Part shown: positions 9,767 through 20,326 of the stretch, in pieces
Layout: every line of letters starts with the position of its first letter
Numbering within the stretch: the first letter of the stretch is position 1
Assembly: GCF_003286085.1 (NCBI RefSeq)
Contig: NW_020825592.1
Location: 38,805-102,804, forward strand
Direction of reading: 5' to 3'
From: Drosophila persimilis
Taxonomy: Eukaryota > Arthropoda > Insecta > Diptera > Drosophilidae
Length of the DNA: 64,000 nucleotides
The notes under the pieces: generated by a model
Told to the model about the DNA's origin: nothing
The model's input: the letters and a program-made list of their open reading frames with translations, nothing else
The model's database searches: none
Position numbers and translations under genes: made by a program

Positions 9767-10050
9767 TTAAATTTTGTCCAGGTCATCTGCCCGGCTTTGA
9801 TAGCGTTTCTTTATGCATCTATTATGTAGTTTATACAATTTATATAATAGATGTCCTATGATTATAATGAAAATAATAGCAATAAGTATTGTTATTAACT
9901 ATAGGTCGGTGTTATTGACTTCGACTTTGTTTATTACATTCGCTGTCGAATCTACCGATTTTACATCTACTAAACCCATTGTGTAAAAATTTTCGAAATT
10001 TTCTTCAAATTTACTTATTTTGTTTGTTTGTGACATATGTATATAATTTA
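9767..10050 (-). pseudogene. Env-like C-terminal membrane segment and tail, broken
   Basis: Reading leftwards, the frame ends at TAA 9767-9769 and contains a long hydrophobic stretch rich in Ile and Leu (coded by about 9898-9845), followed by a short basic tail. That is the layout of an errantivirus envelope C-terminus. An in-frame TAG at 9899-9901 sits immediately before the hydrophobic stretch, so no continuous product is possible. Upstream sequence is Lys/Asn-rich and only weakly Env-like. The AT-rich composition can mimic a membrane segment, so this call is tentative. Confidence 0.4.
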
Positions 10051-10261
10051 ATGCAAAAACAAATTTCTTTTTTTTTCTTTTATACTACTGTATAAATTCT
10101 TTGTTAATTTTTGAAATTAATTTATAATTTATATATTTTTTTTTCAGTTTTTACATTTTTTTTTGTTTGCCTAGTGTTTGTGTGGCTTTACAGGCCTCAC
10201 TCTAATTGGGCAGATGTTATTCCGCTCAATTTTACAATTTTAGATTTTACAGTTAAGTTTT
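10051..10261. other. AT-rich junction sequence, no gene seen
   Basis: Low-complexity A/T-rich DNA between the errantivirus fragment and the Pro-rich BEL-like coding remnant. A short plus-strand ORF across it (10111-10344) crosses the junction and resembles nothing, so I do not call it. Confidence 0.4.
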
Positions 10262-10521
10262 ATGCATCGCAGGCATTTAGAAAAAATTTTTGTTTGGCGG
10301 TGGGCGCTCTAGGAAGCGCTGTCGGTTCACTGCTCCGGGTCTAGCTTGTTGCGCTAGACGAGGCCGGTGCTGGCTGCACAGGCTGCTACTGCTTCTCTGT
10401 TGGGGCACCGGTGCAGGCTGCACAGGTGTACTCGCAATGCGGCGAGTGTAGAGGTCCCTCGCAGTCGTTCGGGCAGGTCTTCCTGGGCTTTGCTATTTCT
10501 GTCGTTTGGGGTGGTGGAGTT
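10262..10521 (-). pseudogene. BEL/Pao-like gag remnant, left flank of Element 2
   Basis: When Element 2 and one copy of its AGTT target duplication are removed, the minus-strand frame of the small gag at 22749-22973 continues here in frame. It reads through a Pro/Thr-rich segment with several Cys (KTCPNDCEGPLHSPH core). Two TAG stops follow within about 60 codons, so it is a decayed remnant. The call rests on frame continuity across the target duplication, not on recognised homology. Confidence 0.5.
10518..10521. repeat. Target-site duplication AGTT (left) of Element 2
   Basis: AGTT directly precedes the left LTR and recurs directly after the right LTR at 22749-22752. With these edges the LTRs begin and end with TG...CA in element orientation. 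Confidence 0.85.
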
Positions 10522-12756
10522 TGTAATGTGCAAGAAATTCTTATTCTTAGAGGTGTGAGATTGTATGTACGGATGGAGGTGGTACCTACATTTTTTGACG
10601 GTCAGACACCAATAGTATAGCAGGATTTCGGAACGTGTACCTCTAGCTATGCTCTAACTAGCTCGCCGGAATGTCGTGGGATCTTTCCTACTCTCCGATT
10701 TGCCATACGAACACATTCGCAAAGATGTTTTAGGTACACTTGATTTAATGTTCAAAAGGAACTCTATAAAAGAAATCAAAAAAAAGAAAAGAATGGGAAT
10801 TTTAACTAACTGGCTAACCGACTACCGACAAATAGTCAGGCTATATTCCGCCGCTCTCGGGGAACTCAGATGACTTTGACCCCTTCTCTACCCTCCCTAC
10901 CTTTAGTATGCCGTTTAATCGACAGCATAACCCTAATCAAGCGTATCTCTATTCGATCATCGGACTGCCTCAGGCTCTACTCAGGACAAACACAAAAGGT
11001 TTAATGTTCCATTATTATCTACTAATTATTATTTAATAATTCAAAATTTACGGGTTTGGACTTCATGATTTTCTGGATATGCATAAACTTAATACAACTT
11101 AATCAGATAAAGAAAGAGGAAATAATAACAATTTATATCTAGTTATAAATGTATATGTATGTGTATATAGGACTTATGTGTAGAGAATATGGCGTAAAAG
11201 AAATTAAATTGGAAAGAATAGAAAAAAAATATGATAATAATATAAAAAGAAGGCAAACGTGAAAGAAAAATTACTAGCCGATCGGCTTTAATTATCGCAC
11301 GTATGTATATGGTTGTTCAACATACCGCCATAGAAGTTTTACAAGACGTATATATATACTTCGAAAATACTCGAGATCTCCGTTTAAGGAAGCTCGTAAC
11401 TCACTCATACTTTATACGAAATATCCGGCGTGTCCGTTGAGCTCAAGGGGCGTGGAAACATATTCTGAGGAAAGGAGAAAAATTATGAATATACATGTCT
11501 TCACTTCTAATTCGGATGAAACACCGATTTTATCATTTCCATACCAGTTCGACGACGATTTGCAACTTAACGGCTGATCTTAAAACTATGTGGCTTTCAC
11601 TTGCGCTGATTTCAATTATGGGTCATTATATACATTGTTTGTTTTTCTCTTAACGTCTATACAATACAGAACTAAGATGAATAGCTAGTACGGAATTTAA
11701 TCTTTAATAAAACAAAGAAAATGGAAAATCTCATAAAGAGACTCAAAATTGATACTTTGGTACATTTTGATACGACGACTGTTAAACGGCAGTGTGGATC
11801 GCAGCAGAATAATATTTTGGAAACTACTACACACACAACGAAGAAACTACGTGCGAAAGCTTTAGCCGCGCGCTTAACTCGTAAGCGAGAAGGGTGACGA
11901 GTGCGTCATATTAGTTTCTCCGAATTCGCAAGAAGACCATTCTTGTCGTCTTACTCCAAGAAGTACATCAGTTTAAGTATGCATCCACATAACTTCAAGT
12001 TTCACTCTAGTATATCTTCGGGCGGCTTTTGCTAGTTTATTCGGTTGTAGTTATCGTTGGTTTATGTAGATGCTGGTCCCTGGGAAATCCGAGGTCTTTC
12101 CCAGAACTACTAAGAATTCGATGGACTTTGACGACTTCGTTATTGAGGGGGTCAATTGGTACTTTTTCTCTTTCCCGATGTCGAACGTAGTAAGATTTCC
12201 AGTCCTAGGATACGAGACTGTTAAAACTGTTTCACTATTGTACGATTCAAATACCTCTTGTCTTCTTTAAACCAAACCGAATAATACAATCCACCAGAAC
12301 TTCAATTTAATTGGCACGTGTTTGATTGCACAACGTTTTCAAATTCACTGGATATATATATATATTTGCATAAAAAAAAAACCTCCGAGTTCGTACAGCT
12401 TCACTAAAGCAATGATCCATCTAGAAGTTTTATCACTAGCATTAGCCCTTGCGATCGGAACTTTACCTTCCACAACCAACGGGGAAATCATACGATGCTA
12501 AGCAAAGCTTACACATAGCTTCCACGACTAACGGAGAAATCGTACGATTTCTAGTGAAGCTTTAAAACATAACTCCCACAGAACCACGCTGCTTCTCTCA
12601 ATTAGATCTTAAGCTCTTCAGTGAAAGCTTTAACTACTTCTCTCTTATAATCAATCTCTTATCTTGTTTTAAAAAGAGGAAGAGTTAATGTTGAATGCGA
12701 GGGCAATACTTCCCAAACTGTTCGCTGGAGTTTTAGAGTCACAACTGGCCACTACA
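10522..12756 (-). repeat. Left (3') LTR of Element 2, 2235 bp
   Basis: It matches 20514-22748 end to end, at equal length. In element orientation it starts TGTAGTGGCC and ends CATTACA. Differences seen by eye against the other LTR: about 10619 (G/A), 10679 (G/C), 10697 (G/T) and 12754 (A/G). No coding region was recognised within it; a 66-codon ORF present in both LTRs is not protein-like. Confidence 0.93.
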
Positions 12757-12816
12757 CCACAGTTGAGGAAGCGCTAGTTTTAACTGGCGAGGCCTAAACA
12801 GAAGAAGGACAGTTGC

Positions 12817-15522
12817 CTAGGGTTGAACTTGTATGTCTTTGAGATGAAATATTCCTATGTTTTTACCCTGTTCGTTTTTCAGTTGATAATAGGATGAGCC
12901 AACTCGTCTAGATACCACGGCTGAATTAAAAACCGGCGCTAACTTTGCATTGAACTTTTTAATAGCATTGCTTTGGCAGAAATTGCGGGCAAGTACTGGC
13001 TCTCCAACCTTAAACTCAACTTTTCGACAGCGTAGATTATATCTCCTAGCATTTTGTTCATGTGACTCTTTCACCTTTTTCTTTGCCGATTCGCGAATGA
13101 TTTGTAGTGCTTCCGGATAACTAATGCGGCTATCCTCCGATAAGAGTTTTAAGCGGCGAAGCAACTCATAGTCTTTGCCATTCAGAATAATATTTTGTCC
13201 AAAGGTTAGGAAATAGGGAGAGTACCCTGTGCTCTGGTGAATGTTGGATCTGAGAGCAGCACTGATTTCCGGTAATTTGGTATCCCAAGCGGAATGATCC
13301 TGGCTTATATAAGCTCTTATAGCTGCTAACACCGATCTATTGAGTCCCTCACTGGCATTCGCCTGTGGTGAATATATCGCCGTCCGAACATGTTGTATTC
13401 CAAAGCGGGTTAGAAAAGCCTGAAAGGCTCCAGAAATGAATTGAGATCCGTTATCTGTTAATATTACCTCGGGGACTCCAAATGTACAGAACAAATAATT
13501 TTCAAGGTATTCGCACACCCGATTGGAAGTAAACACCCTAAGGGGGCATAGGAAATGAAATTTTGTGAAGTGATCTACGATAATAAGTAAACCAATATGC
13601 CCTTTCTTGGATCGGGGATATGGACCCAGCAGATCCATATAAAGTTTTTGAAACGGACGATCAGACACCATTGGTTTTCCCATGGGTGGTTTCAACACGG
13701 TGTTCGGGTGTTTGGTGTGACGACACACTTCACAATGAGTTACATACTCACGTATTTGCTTGTTCATTTTTGGCCAAAACAAATATCTTTTAATCTTTTC
13801 GATTTTTCCCTACTCCACTGTGAGCGGCATTCGGCGGATCATGGGCCCGCGAGATTACACCTTGGGTGAGTTCTCTAGGAATCCACAATTTCCAAGATAG
13901 ATTATCTACACCCTTATTTCCCTAATCAGGTTCGGTTCTTTTGTAGACATAATCATTGTGAATCTTCAAATCTGGCAATTTATCTTGCTTAGCGCGAATA
14001 TTGTCAATTAAGGTCATATATTCGGGTGATTTAAATTCTGCGGCAGATAGATCAACTATCGGACCCTGCTCTTCCATTTCAGAAACAGTAACTTCATCTT
14101 TACGCGATAGGGCGTCCGCTACCACGTTTAGTGAACCCTTCCGGTGCGTTATTTCAAAAGAGAATCCCTGTAGTTTTATGGCCCATCGAGCTAATCTACC
14201 AGACAACTCCTTCTGATGCATAAGCCATTGTAATGAGGCATGATCGGTTATAACCTCGAATGCTTGACCTTCTACATAAGCACGAAACTTCTTAATTCCC
14301 TTTATCACCGCTAAACATTCTAATTCCGTAACTGAGTAGTTTTTTTGAGCTTTAGATAGCTTCTCGGACATGAATGCTACGGGTAATTCTTCTCCTTCTT
14401 CGTTTTTCTGAGCTAACACACAACCAATTCCTACAGTACTAGCATCACATAACAGCAAAAAGGGTTTTGAGAAATCCGGCGTAGACAAAATGGGAGCTGA
14501 CGTCAAGCACTGTTTAAGTTTTTCAAATGCCTGATTGGCCAAAGGGTTCCACGCATACGCTTTCGGTTTCTTTAATAGTTCAGTGAGGGCGCAACTTACC
14601 GTTGCATAATTGTCGACGAAACGACGGTACCAACCTGCAAGACCAAGAAATCGTCGCAATTGTTTCACTGTCTTGGGAACGGGAAATTCTTTAATAGCTT
14701 CAATTTTACTCGGATCCGTTTTTACCTGTCCGTATCCAATGATGAACCCCAGATACTTAATCTCACGCATGCAAAAGTGCGATTTGGCAATGTTTATCGT
14801 AAGATTAGCCTTTCGTAAGTGTACTGCAACTTCTCTCAGTAACATTAAATGGGATGCGAAATCATCGGATAAAATTAGTAAGTCATCGAGGTAAACAAAC
14901 ACTCTCGTACGTAAGTTAGCAGGTATTACCTTATCCATTAAACGACAGAGGGTTTGTGAGGCATTGGTTAGACCAAAAGGCATAACTTTGTATTGATACA
15001 GCGGACGGTTAGGTATGGTAAACGCGGTATATTGGCGTGAAGACTCCTCTAGAGGAATTTGTCAATAAGCATGCTTCATATCGAGTCCCGTTATGTATTT
15101 GGCAGGTGGCAATCGACTGAGTATCCCATCTATATGGGGAAGGGGGTATGCATCTTTTCGGGTATATTTGTTGATCTCTCGAGAATCGAGGCATAACCTA
15201 TTCTTGTTCCCTTTCTTTACTAGGACGCAATTGCTACTCCATGGACTATTTGAAGGTTCTATCACGCCCAGCTTAATCATCTTCTCTACTTCTTCGAACA
15301 TCACTTTCTCTTTCGCGGGTGATATGGGCCAATGTCGTTGTTTGACGGGTACTTCGGCATTGATTACCATAGAATGTTGTATTAGGTGTGTACGACCTAG
15401 TCCGTCGCATTCATATGACGGGAAGGTTCTTATTACCGCCTCTAATTGGTTCCTTTCTTCTTCATTTAGAGAGTGCATTTTAGGCGTTTCCTTCATAACC
15501 GTGTCGTCTCTATTCTCGGGTC
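12817..15522 (-). pseudogene. pol: Element 2 pol: RT, RNase H and integrase, broken at four points
   Basis: Reading leftwards, RT begins near 15496, with YLDD in the segment that starts at 14983 and the MPFGLTNASQ motif. RNase H follows (CDAS, TDHASLQWL), then integrase with a zinc site (CEVC) and the three catalytic acids (MDLLGP, TDNGSQF, NASEGLNRS contexts). Lesions: (1) a frame change between protease and RT at about 15510-15522; (2) TGA at 15062-15064 replacing the Trp expected in a YWQIP motif; (3) TAG at 13922-13924; (4) one extra A in an A run at about 13805-13809. All domains are otherwise well preserved. The integrase part is open from about 13782 to 12817. The element cannot make its own Pol. 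Confidence 0.9.
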
Positions 15523-16156
15523 AATAATTGGGATAGAAGACCGAAATCTTTCCAAAAGTCAACTCCTAAATAAACATCTTGTTTTAAAGCTGGGATGATA
15601 AAGAACTCTACTTCCTTAACTGTTTTACGGAATTCAATCGGAACCACCAATTTGGACACTACGGTACAAGCTTCGTTGCTGGCAGTGCGTACGGTTCCCG
15701 AACACTTCTGAGATTTTGGGTGATGTTCTAAAAAGGTTGCTGCTCTCCCACCCAAACAACTAATGGTTGCTCCTGAATCTAGCAAAGCCTTACAAGTTTG
15801 CCCTTCGATCATTATCTCCGTGTACAATCGGTTATCTGAACTCAGGATAACTGCTGAGACTAAACGTTTTCGAACAGATTGGACCTTTTTCCAGAACGCT
15901 CGTCTCCGGACCGTCGATCGTTTGGGCTTAACTATCAATTTAGACCCCGAATTCACATTTTCTGAATCTAACTCTTTGCTCTCCATCGTTTGAGTCGCTA
16001 CATCTATACCTGTGCAAATTTGGTGTAGTATCATATCCGGTTTTACGGCAACTACCCCTTCGGATAGCCCTTTTAAGGTAGTTGGCTTACTTTCGTTTAG
16101 TTGCTGTTCTTGGTCGGATGTACTGACTGGGCTCCGGTCGGTACATCCCGTTTTAA
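15510..16156 (-). CDS. Element 2 Pol N-terminus with aspartic protease
   Basis: This frame is -1 relative to gag and stays open from the candidate slip site (16157-16163) to TAG at 15510, with an internal ATG at 16034. Counting from that ATG, the catalytic motif LLDSGAT lies at residues 85-90 and the second protease motif (DVYLGVDFW) near 152-160. It uses DSG where many Ty3/gypsy proteases have DTG; both are active in the family. The preceding 80 residues are basic. The frame ends before RT begins, so RT cannot be made from this copy without a further shift, which I take to be a mutation. Confidence 0.8.
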
Positions 16157-17638
16157 GTTTTTCGCTGGGTTACATTTGACGCATCGAGGCTTATAAATAT
16201 CCTTAGCACCACAACCATAGCAGAAAATTCGCCTTTCTCCTAAACAATCATCAAAACGATGCCCTTCCTGGTCGCAGTTCCAGCATACTAGTTTCTTACG
16301 ATAAATCTGCGAAACGTCTTCTTCCTCTATATCTTCATTGTCCGTAAGTATTTCTGCTACATTCGGTTTGCCGAATTTACCTCTTGGAAAAGGGTTATGG
16401 TTGTCTTTACAGAAGTTTTCATGCTTGCGAACTTCTTCTCTCAGGCCAATTCGATCGCTGATTTTGAGATGCAAGAGTTCATATCTGAGGGCTGTTTTTG
16501 CGTTACGTTTTAAAATGTCTACTAATTTATTTTCGCTAACCTCGTGTGAGAGCCTGGACACTAATTCTTCGACGGCCGTCTGATAATCGTCAAACGATTC
16601 ACCCTCTCTCTGACGGCGTTTCCTAATCAACTCCCACAAGTCGAAATCATCTTTAGCATCATCGAATCGTTGACTAAACGAGGCAGAAAAAGTTTGCCAA
16701 GAAAACTGTGGGTTCTTTCTATGGAAGTTCCAAAACCAATCGCTGGCTTTAGACGAGAACAGCAGATGCATATTGTCACAGAGTAATTCGTAATCGTTAT
16801 TTAAAGTGGAGGATGTAAGTGAACGAACCCTGTACAGGAATTCGTCGACGTGCATAGCGTCTCTGGATCCGTCAAACTTTAGTTTGGAGCTTTTCCCAGG
16901 AGGTATCGCCCTGTTAGCGACATTTGGATGTGGTAATCCCCTTTCCCTTCCGTTTTCTGACGACAACGAGTTCCCTGATATATTAGGCTCATGATTTTGC
17001 CTTGTCGCTTGCACAGGCGTGCTATCTGAAGCTATTGTCATCCTACCTAATTGTTCGCGTAGATTTTCCTCGATCAAAGTCTTCACGAATGAACCTAGCT
17101 CCACCATCATATCTTTCTGTTGACCTTTTATCAAGGCTTGCATTACCTCAATGGTTCTTTCCGGCATATCTCCTTCGGCCGACCTATGGCTGATACTGCC
17201 CAAAGAGTTATCCCGAAATTGTTGAGACTGCAACCTAGTATGCATCCCTCTGCGCGATGTAGTTCCCCGTCCCTGTTTAGGCCTAGCCCCTCTTGACTTT
17301 TGAGGTCCTATCTCTGAAGCGTTTGACTCTGGATTGGAGCCTCCTTCTAACGGCACTATACACGAACCCATGTCGGGTGGTAATTCGGCTGCTAGAGTAT
17401 TCTCATCAAACGAAAGTTCCTCCGGATTCAACTCCGCCCTACATACGGGGCAATTTCTGTTATTTTTCACGAATTCTTTCATGCAAGTATCATGATACCG
17501 GTGACCACAAGACGCAGTACATATTAGTTGACTTCTTCTTATGGCTTCTTGACATATACCACAGATCTGGGCGTCCCCGTCACCCGACGCCTTGCCCCCC
17601 GGGGTACGTTGTACTGGTGACCTGTTAAGGTAACCCAA
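16097..17638 (-). CDS. gag: Gag with N-terminal RING-H2 finger (copy joined to pol)
   Basis: The product is 513 residues, starting at ATG 17638. Residues 26-66 form a complete RING-H2 pattern: C26, C29, C44, H46, H49, C52, C63, C66, with spacing C-x2-C-x14-C-x-H-x2-H-x2-C-x10-C-x2-C. It has the Ile after the first Cys and the CPVC Pro typical of E2-binding RING ligases. A charged linker follows, then a capsid-like segment (about 245-420, starting KLKFDGSRDAMHVDEFLYRV). The nucleocapsid has a CCHC knuckle at 452-465 and a second Cys4 finger at 473-489 (CYGC...CVKC). By family knowledge capsid and knuckle package the RNA; the RING would predict ubiquitin transfer at or near the particle. A RING at the front of Gag is unusual in my knowledge. 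This copy is the one followed by protease and pol. Confidence 0.9.
   Translation of the reverse strand: MGYLNRSPVQRTPGGKASGDGDAQICGICQEAIRRSQLICTASCGHRYHDTCMKEFVKNNRNCPVCRAELNPEELSFDENTLAAELPPDMGSCIVPLEGGSNPESNASEIGPQKSRGARPKQGRGTTSRRGMHTRLQSQQFRDNSLGSISHRSAEGDMPERTIEVMQALIKGQQKDMMVELGSFVKTLIEENLREQLGRMTIASDSTPVQATRQNHEPNISGNSLSSENGRERGLPHPNVANRAIPPGKSSKLKFDGSRDAMHVDEFLYRVRSLTSSTLNNDYELLCDNMHLLFSSKASDWFWNFHRKNPQFSWQTFSASFSQRFDDAKDDFDLWELIRKRRQREGESFDDYQTAVEELVSRLSHEVSENKLVDILKRNAKTALRYELLHLKISDRIGLREEVRKHENFCKDNHNPFPRGKFGKPNVAEILTDNEDIEEEDVSQIYRKKLVCWNCDQEGHRFDDCLGERRIFCYGCGAKDIYKPRCVKCNPAKNLKRDVPTGAQSVHPTKNSN
16157..16163 (-). promoter_or_regulatory. Candidate -1 frameshift site of Element 2
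   Basis: In gag frame this reads G AAA AAC (codons 493-494). A -1 slip enters the frame that is open through protease. GAAAAAC is weaker than the canonical AAAAAAC, which the related + strand family has at the matching place. The same site recurs in the duplicate at 18437-18443. Confidence 0.5.
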
Positions 17639-18035
17639 TAATACGAGTTCTGATCACTAAATGTGGAAATCCCTAATTACAGGACCAAGACTTCAATAAA
17701 TTTTACAAAATTTTCCTAAATACCCAATATTTGTCCTTTTCGAGCCTGACTCCGTCCGATATACGCTTTCTCTTGTCGCCGGAATATAACCTCAATGAAA
17801 TCTAAATTGGTCTATTGTATGTTTATGTGGTCAGTACTCTGGCAATGGCTAATTTCCAAATCTATATCTAGAAAATTGGACTTCCGAAAGCCATCGATAC
17901 TCTTCCTTCATAAACTCTTTTGGGGTTATCCTATCATAATTTGGCCGACCTATCCGCCTTTGTGAATAGCTGTCGTAAATTCGCAAATTAATTCTGGTAA
18001 CCTTAAACAAAAATATAACAATTTTCCATCCCTTG

Positions 18036-18314
18036 CTACCTGGCGGTTGCTCCTGAATCTAGCAAAGCCTTACAAGTTTGCCCTTCGATCATTATCTCCG
18101 TGTACAATCGGTTATCTGAACTCAGGATAACTGCTGAGACTAAACGTTTTCGAACAGATTGGACCTTTTTCCAGAACGCTCGTCTCCGGACCGTCGATCG
18201 TTTGGGCTTAACTATCAATTTAGACCCCGAATTCACATTTTCTGAATCTAACTCTTTGCTCTCCATCGTTTGAGTCGCTACATCTATACCTGTGCAAATT
18301 TGGTGTAGTATCAT
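18036..18314 (-). pseudogene. Protease fragment cut off just after its catalytic motif
   Basis: The first ~90 codons of the protease frame are repeated here by the 2280-bp duplication. The frame breaks at the joint at 18045, directly after DSGAT, and ends two residues later. It follows the upstream gag copy, so an RNA from the 5' LTR would meet this dead-end protease first. Confidence 0.9.
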
Positions 18315-20326
18315 ATCCGGTTTTACGGCAACTACCCCTTCGGATAGCCCTTTTAAGGTAGTTGGCTTACTTTCGTTTAGTTGCTGTTCTTGGTCGGATG
18401 TACTGACTGGGCTCCGGTCGGTACATCCCGTTTTAAGTTTTTCGCTGGGTTACATTTGACGCATCGAGGCTTATAAATATCCTTAGCACCACAACCATAG
18501 CAGAAAATTCGCCTTTCTCCTAAACAATCATCAAAACGATGCCCTTCCTGGTCGCAGTTCCAGCATACTAGTTTCTTACGATAAATCTGCGAAACGTCTT
18601 CTTCCTCTATATCTTCATTGTCCGTAAGTATTTCTGCTACATTCGGTTTGCCGAATTTACCTCTTGGAAAAGGGTTATGGTTGTCTTTACAGAAGTTTTC
18701 ATGCTTGCGAACTTCTTCTCTCAGGCCAATTCGATCGCTGATTTTGAGATGCAAGAGTTCATATCTGAGGGCTGTTTTTGCGTTACGTTTTAAAATGTCT
18801 ACTAATTTATTTTCGCTAACCTCGTGTGAGAGCCTGGACACTAATTCTTCGACGGCCGTCTGATAATCGTCAAACGATTCACCCTCTCTCTGACGGCGTT
18901 TCCTAATCAACTCCCACAAGTCGAAATCATCTTTAGCATCATCGAATCGTTGACTAAACGAGGCAGAAAAAGTTTGCCAAGAAAACTGTGGGTTCTTTCT
19001 ATGGAAGTTCCAAAACCAATCGCTGGCTTTAGACGAGAACAGCAGATGCATATTGTCACAGAGTAATTCGTAATCGTTATTTAAAGTGGAGGATGTAAGT
19101 GAACGAACCCTGTACAGGAATTCGTCGACGTGCATAGCGTCTCTGGATCCGTCAAACTTTAGTTTGGAGCTTTTCCCAGGAGGTATCGCCCTGTTAGCGA
19201 CATTTGGATGTGGTAATCCCCTTTCCCTTCCGTTTTCTGACGACAACGAGTTCCCTGATATATTAGGCTCATGATTTTGCCTTGTCGCTTGCACAGGCGT
19301 GCTATCTGAAGCTATTGTCATCCTACCTAATTGTTCGCGTAGATTTTCCTCGATCAAAGTCTTCACGAATGAACCTAGCTCCACCATCATATCTTTCTGT
19401 TGACCTTTTATCAAGGCTTGCATTACCTCAATGGTTCTTTCCGGCATATCTCCTTCGGCCGACCTATGGCTGATACTGCCCAAAGAGTTATCCCGAAATT
19501 GTTGAGACTGCAACCTAGTATGCATCCCTCTGCGCGATGTAGTTCCCCGTCCCTGTTTAGGCCTAGCCCCTCTTGACTTTTGAGGTCCTATCTCTGAAGC
19601 GTTTGACTCTGGATTGGAGCCTCCTTCTAACGGCACTATACACGAACCCATGTCGGGTGGTAATTCGGCTGCTAGAGTATTCTCATCAAACGAAAGTTCC
19701 TCCGGATTCAACTCCGCCCTACATACGGGGCAATTTCTGTTATTTTTCACGAATTCTTTCATGCAAGTATCATGATACCGGTGACCACAAGACGCAGTAC
19801 ATATTAGTTGACTTCTTCTTATGGCTTCTTGACATATACCACAGATCTGGGCGTCCCCGTCACCCGACGCCTTGCCCCCCGGGGTACGTTGTACTGGTGA
19901 CCTGTTAAGGTAACCCAATAATACGAGTTCTGATCACTAAATGTGGAAATCCCTAATTACAGGACCAAGACTTCAATAAATTTTACAAAATTTTCCTAAA
20001 TACCCAATATTTGTCCTTTTCGAGCCTGACTCCGTCCGATATACGCTTTCTCTTGTCGCCGGAATATAACCTCAATGAAATCTAAATTGGTCTATTGTAT
20101 GTTTATGTGGTCAGTACTCTGGCAATGGCTAATTTCCAAATCTATATCTAGAAAATTGGACTTCCGAAAGCCATCGATACTCTTCCTTCATAAACTCTTT
20201 TGGGGTTATCCTATCATAATTTGGCCGACCTATCCGCCTTTGTGAATAGCTGTCGTAAATTCGCAAATTAATTCTGGTAACCTTAAACAAAAATATAACA
20301 ATTTTCCATCCCTTGCTACCTGGCGG
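18047..20326. repeat. 2280-bp tandem duplication, copy 2 (nearest the 5' LTR)
   Basis: A second copy of the segment at 15767-18046. It contains the first gag met by a transcript from the right LTR, plus about 400 bp of leader. No differences between copies were seen. That implies a very recent event, or an assembly artefact. Confidence 0.92.
18377..19918 (-). CDS. gag: Gag with RING-H2 finger, duplicate copy next to the 5' leader
   Basis: Same 513-residue protein as at 16097-17638, residue for residue. Being first after the leader, it is the copy more likely to be translated from a full-length transcript. Its -1 product would end in the truncated protease fragment. So this insertion could in principle make Gag but no Gag-Pol from this copy. 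Confidence 0.9.
   Translation of the reverse strand: MGYLNRSPVQRTPGGKASGDGDAQICGICQEAIRRSQLICTASCGHRYHDTCMKEFVKNNRNCPVCRAELNPEELSFDENTLAAELPPDMGSCIVPLEGGSNPESNASEIGPQKSRGARPKQGRGTTSRRGMHTRLQSQQFRDNSLGSISHRSAEGDMPERTIEVMQALIKGQQKDMMVELGSFVKTLIEENLREQLGRMTIASDSTPVQATRQNHEPNISGNSLSSENGRERGLPHPNVANRAIPPGKSSKLKFDGSRDAMHVDEFLYRVRSLTSSTLNNDYELLCDNMHLLFSSKASDWFWNFHRKNPQFSWQTFSASFSQRFDDAKDDFDLWELIRKRRQREGESFDDYQTAVEELVSRLSHEVSENKLVDILKRNAKTALRYELLHLKISDRIGLREEVRKHENFCKDNHNPFPRGKFGKPNVAEILTDNEDIEEEDVSQIYRKKLVCWNCDQEGHRFDDCLGERRIFCYGCGAKDIYKPRCVKCNPAKNLKRDVPTGAQSVHPTKNSN

Larger units (their letters stand above)
8298..10050 (-). mobile_element. Errantivirus-like fragment (gag, env-like tail), minus strand
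   Basis: A gag reading frame runs leftwards from 9628, and a short env-like transmembrane segment lies just upstream of it (9767-10050). Pol is not present: the fragment is cut at about 8298 by the end of Element 1. Base composition is AT-rich, unlike Element 1. I see no LTR or PBS in the 140 bp between the env-like tail and gag. Confidence 0.6.
15767..18046. repeat. 2280-bp tandem duplication, copy 1 (element-distal)
   Basis: It spans the start of protease, all of gag and part of the leader. It is followed directly by an apparently identical copy at 18047-20326. At the inner joint (around 18045) the two ends share only GG, a 2-bp microhomology between ...TGGCGG and GGTTGCTCC. All ORFs in the two copies are identical in length and sequence. 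Confidence 0.92.

Noticed and set aside
10111..10344. 77-codon ORF with a hydrophobic start, possibly a small membrane protein
   Set aside because: It crosses the junction between two unrelated fragments and is hydrophobic only because the DNA is T-rich.
12070..12270. 66-codon ORF in both LTRs of Element 2
   Set aside because: Opposite to the direction of the element, no protein-like signature, repeated only because LTRs are repeated.
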